The translations under genes and the position numbers were made by a program. From contig CALKUR010000092.1 of NCBI GenBank assembly GCA_937996725.1, forward strand, positions 1-22,185: a DNA stretch of 22,185 nt, given 5' to 3'. Of the stretch, positions 21,781-22,185 are shown in pieces (within the stretch, counting starts at the first letter, position 1; the number at the start of each line of letters is the position of its first letter). Source of the DNA: an uncultured Dechloromonas sp. Its GTDB lineage: Bacteria > Pseudomonadota > Gammaproteobacteria > Burkholderiales > Rhodocyclaceae. The notes under the pieces were generated by a model that was given only the letters and a program-made list of their open reading frames with translations, was not told where the DNA came from and ran no database searches.

Positions 21781-22185
21781 ATGTCTGTTGTCGAACCTCC
21801 GCATCGAACAACGGCGTCGTTGCTCAACGGATACAACCGACGTACAACGGCCGAACGTTTCGACGAGCTCTGCACCAGCGACGGCGCTTTGCGCGGCCAC
21901 TGGCAGCCTGTGCTCGATCTACTCGGAAGTGTACGCGCTGCCGACATTGAATCACGGCTGGCGAGCGCCCAACAACACATTCGGGACGAAGGGATAACCT
22001 ACACGATCTACGCGGACGCCCAGGAGCGGGATCGCCCCTGGGCGCTGGATGAATTGCCGCTGGTGCTGCCTGAAGATGAATGGGCCACGCTCTCGTATGG
22101 CCTAGCCCAACGTGCACGTCTGCTCAATCTCATCCTGGCAGATGTCTACGGACCCCAGGTGCTGTTGCATGAGGGCATCATTCCG
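21781..22185 (+). CDS. Second circularly permuted ATP-grasp protein (3' partial)
   Basis: From ATG at 21781 an open frame of 135 codons runs to the window edge. Its region AQRARLLNLILADVYGPQVL (from residue 109) aligns with TQRVQALNLFLKDVYGRGDI (from residue 84) of the first ATP-grasp protein, so the two are paralogues. The second has an N-terminus about 25 residues longer (SLLNGYNRRTTAERFDELC). In related operons this gene usually encodes a larger ATP-grasp protein fused to an alpha-E domain and is followed by another transglutaminase gene; whether that holds here lies outside the window. It begins 22 bases after the transglutaminase-DUF2126 stop. Confidence 0.85.
   Translation, partial: MSVVEPPHRTTASLLNGYNRRTTAERFDELCTSDGALRGHWQPVLDLLGSVRAADIESRLASAQQHIRDEGITYTIYADAQERDRPWALDELPLVLPEDEWATLSYGLAQRARLLNLILADVYGPQVLLHEGIIP

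Overview
The window looks like a chromosomal segment of a proteobacterium. A gammaproteobacterium is most likely, and a betaproteobacterium is possible. By eye the GC content is in the mid-50s, Shine-Dalgarno sites are standard, and ATGA stop/start overlaps are common. The genes are packed tightly and fall into several functional blocks. I see no tRNA, rRNA, CRISPR array, transposase or phage gene.

Block 1 (2-5219, + strand) is a tightly coupled operon entered mid-gene: an FAD-dependent amine-oxidase-like protein (N-terminus outside the window), a DUF1365 protein, a cyclopropane-fatty-acid-synthase-type methyltransferase, a DUF3833 lipoprotein, a short-chain dehydrogenase and an NTF2-like protein. 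Clusters of this kind are known from sigma-E/ChrR (singlet-oxygen) regulons and are linked to methyl-type modification of unsaturated phospholipid acyl chains. Block 2 (5229-9197, - strand) converges on it with a 9-base gap. It holds katG (catalase-peroxidase), then a chalcone-isomerase-like secreted protein and a GPH-type MFS transporter, all overlapping. Together blocks 1 and 2 look like an oxidative-stress and membrane-lipid island.

Block 3 (9251-12935) is mixed: an alpha/beta hydrolase preceded by a small gene broken by one in-frame stop; an orphan scpB-like methylmalonyl-CoA decarboxylase; a GDT1/UPF0016 cation exporter; an HPP-family membrane protein; and an unknown secreted four-cysteine protein. 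Block 4 (13032-14848, - strand) is an arsenic resistance operon, arsR-arsC-acr3. Its ArsR lacks the classical Cys-x-Cys site and has C-terminal cysteines instead.

Block 5 (15092 to the end, + strand) is the most interesting part: a circularly permuted ATP-grasp ligase, an alpha-E helical protein, the proteasome-like Anbu peptidase with its Thr/Asp/Lys residues intact, a 1115-codon transglutaminase-DUF2126 fusion, and a second circularly permuted ATP-grasp gene cut by the window edge. Comparative genomics (Iyer and colleagues, 2009) predicted such gene sets to be a peptide-synthesis or peptide-tagging system. To my knowledge the substrate is still not established. Here the sequence adds a regulatory clue. 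Two nearly identical sigma-54-type (-24/-12) promoters sit before the first ATP-grasp gene and before the transglutaminase gene. An NtrC-like dyad lies about 106 bases upstream of the first predicted start. This suggests control by nitrogen status, and hence a role in making, storing or recycling an amide- or peptide-linked nitrogen compound; that role is inference.
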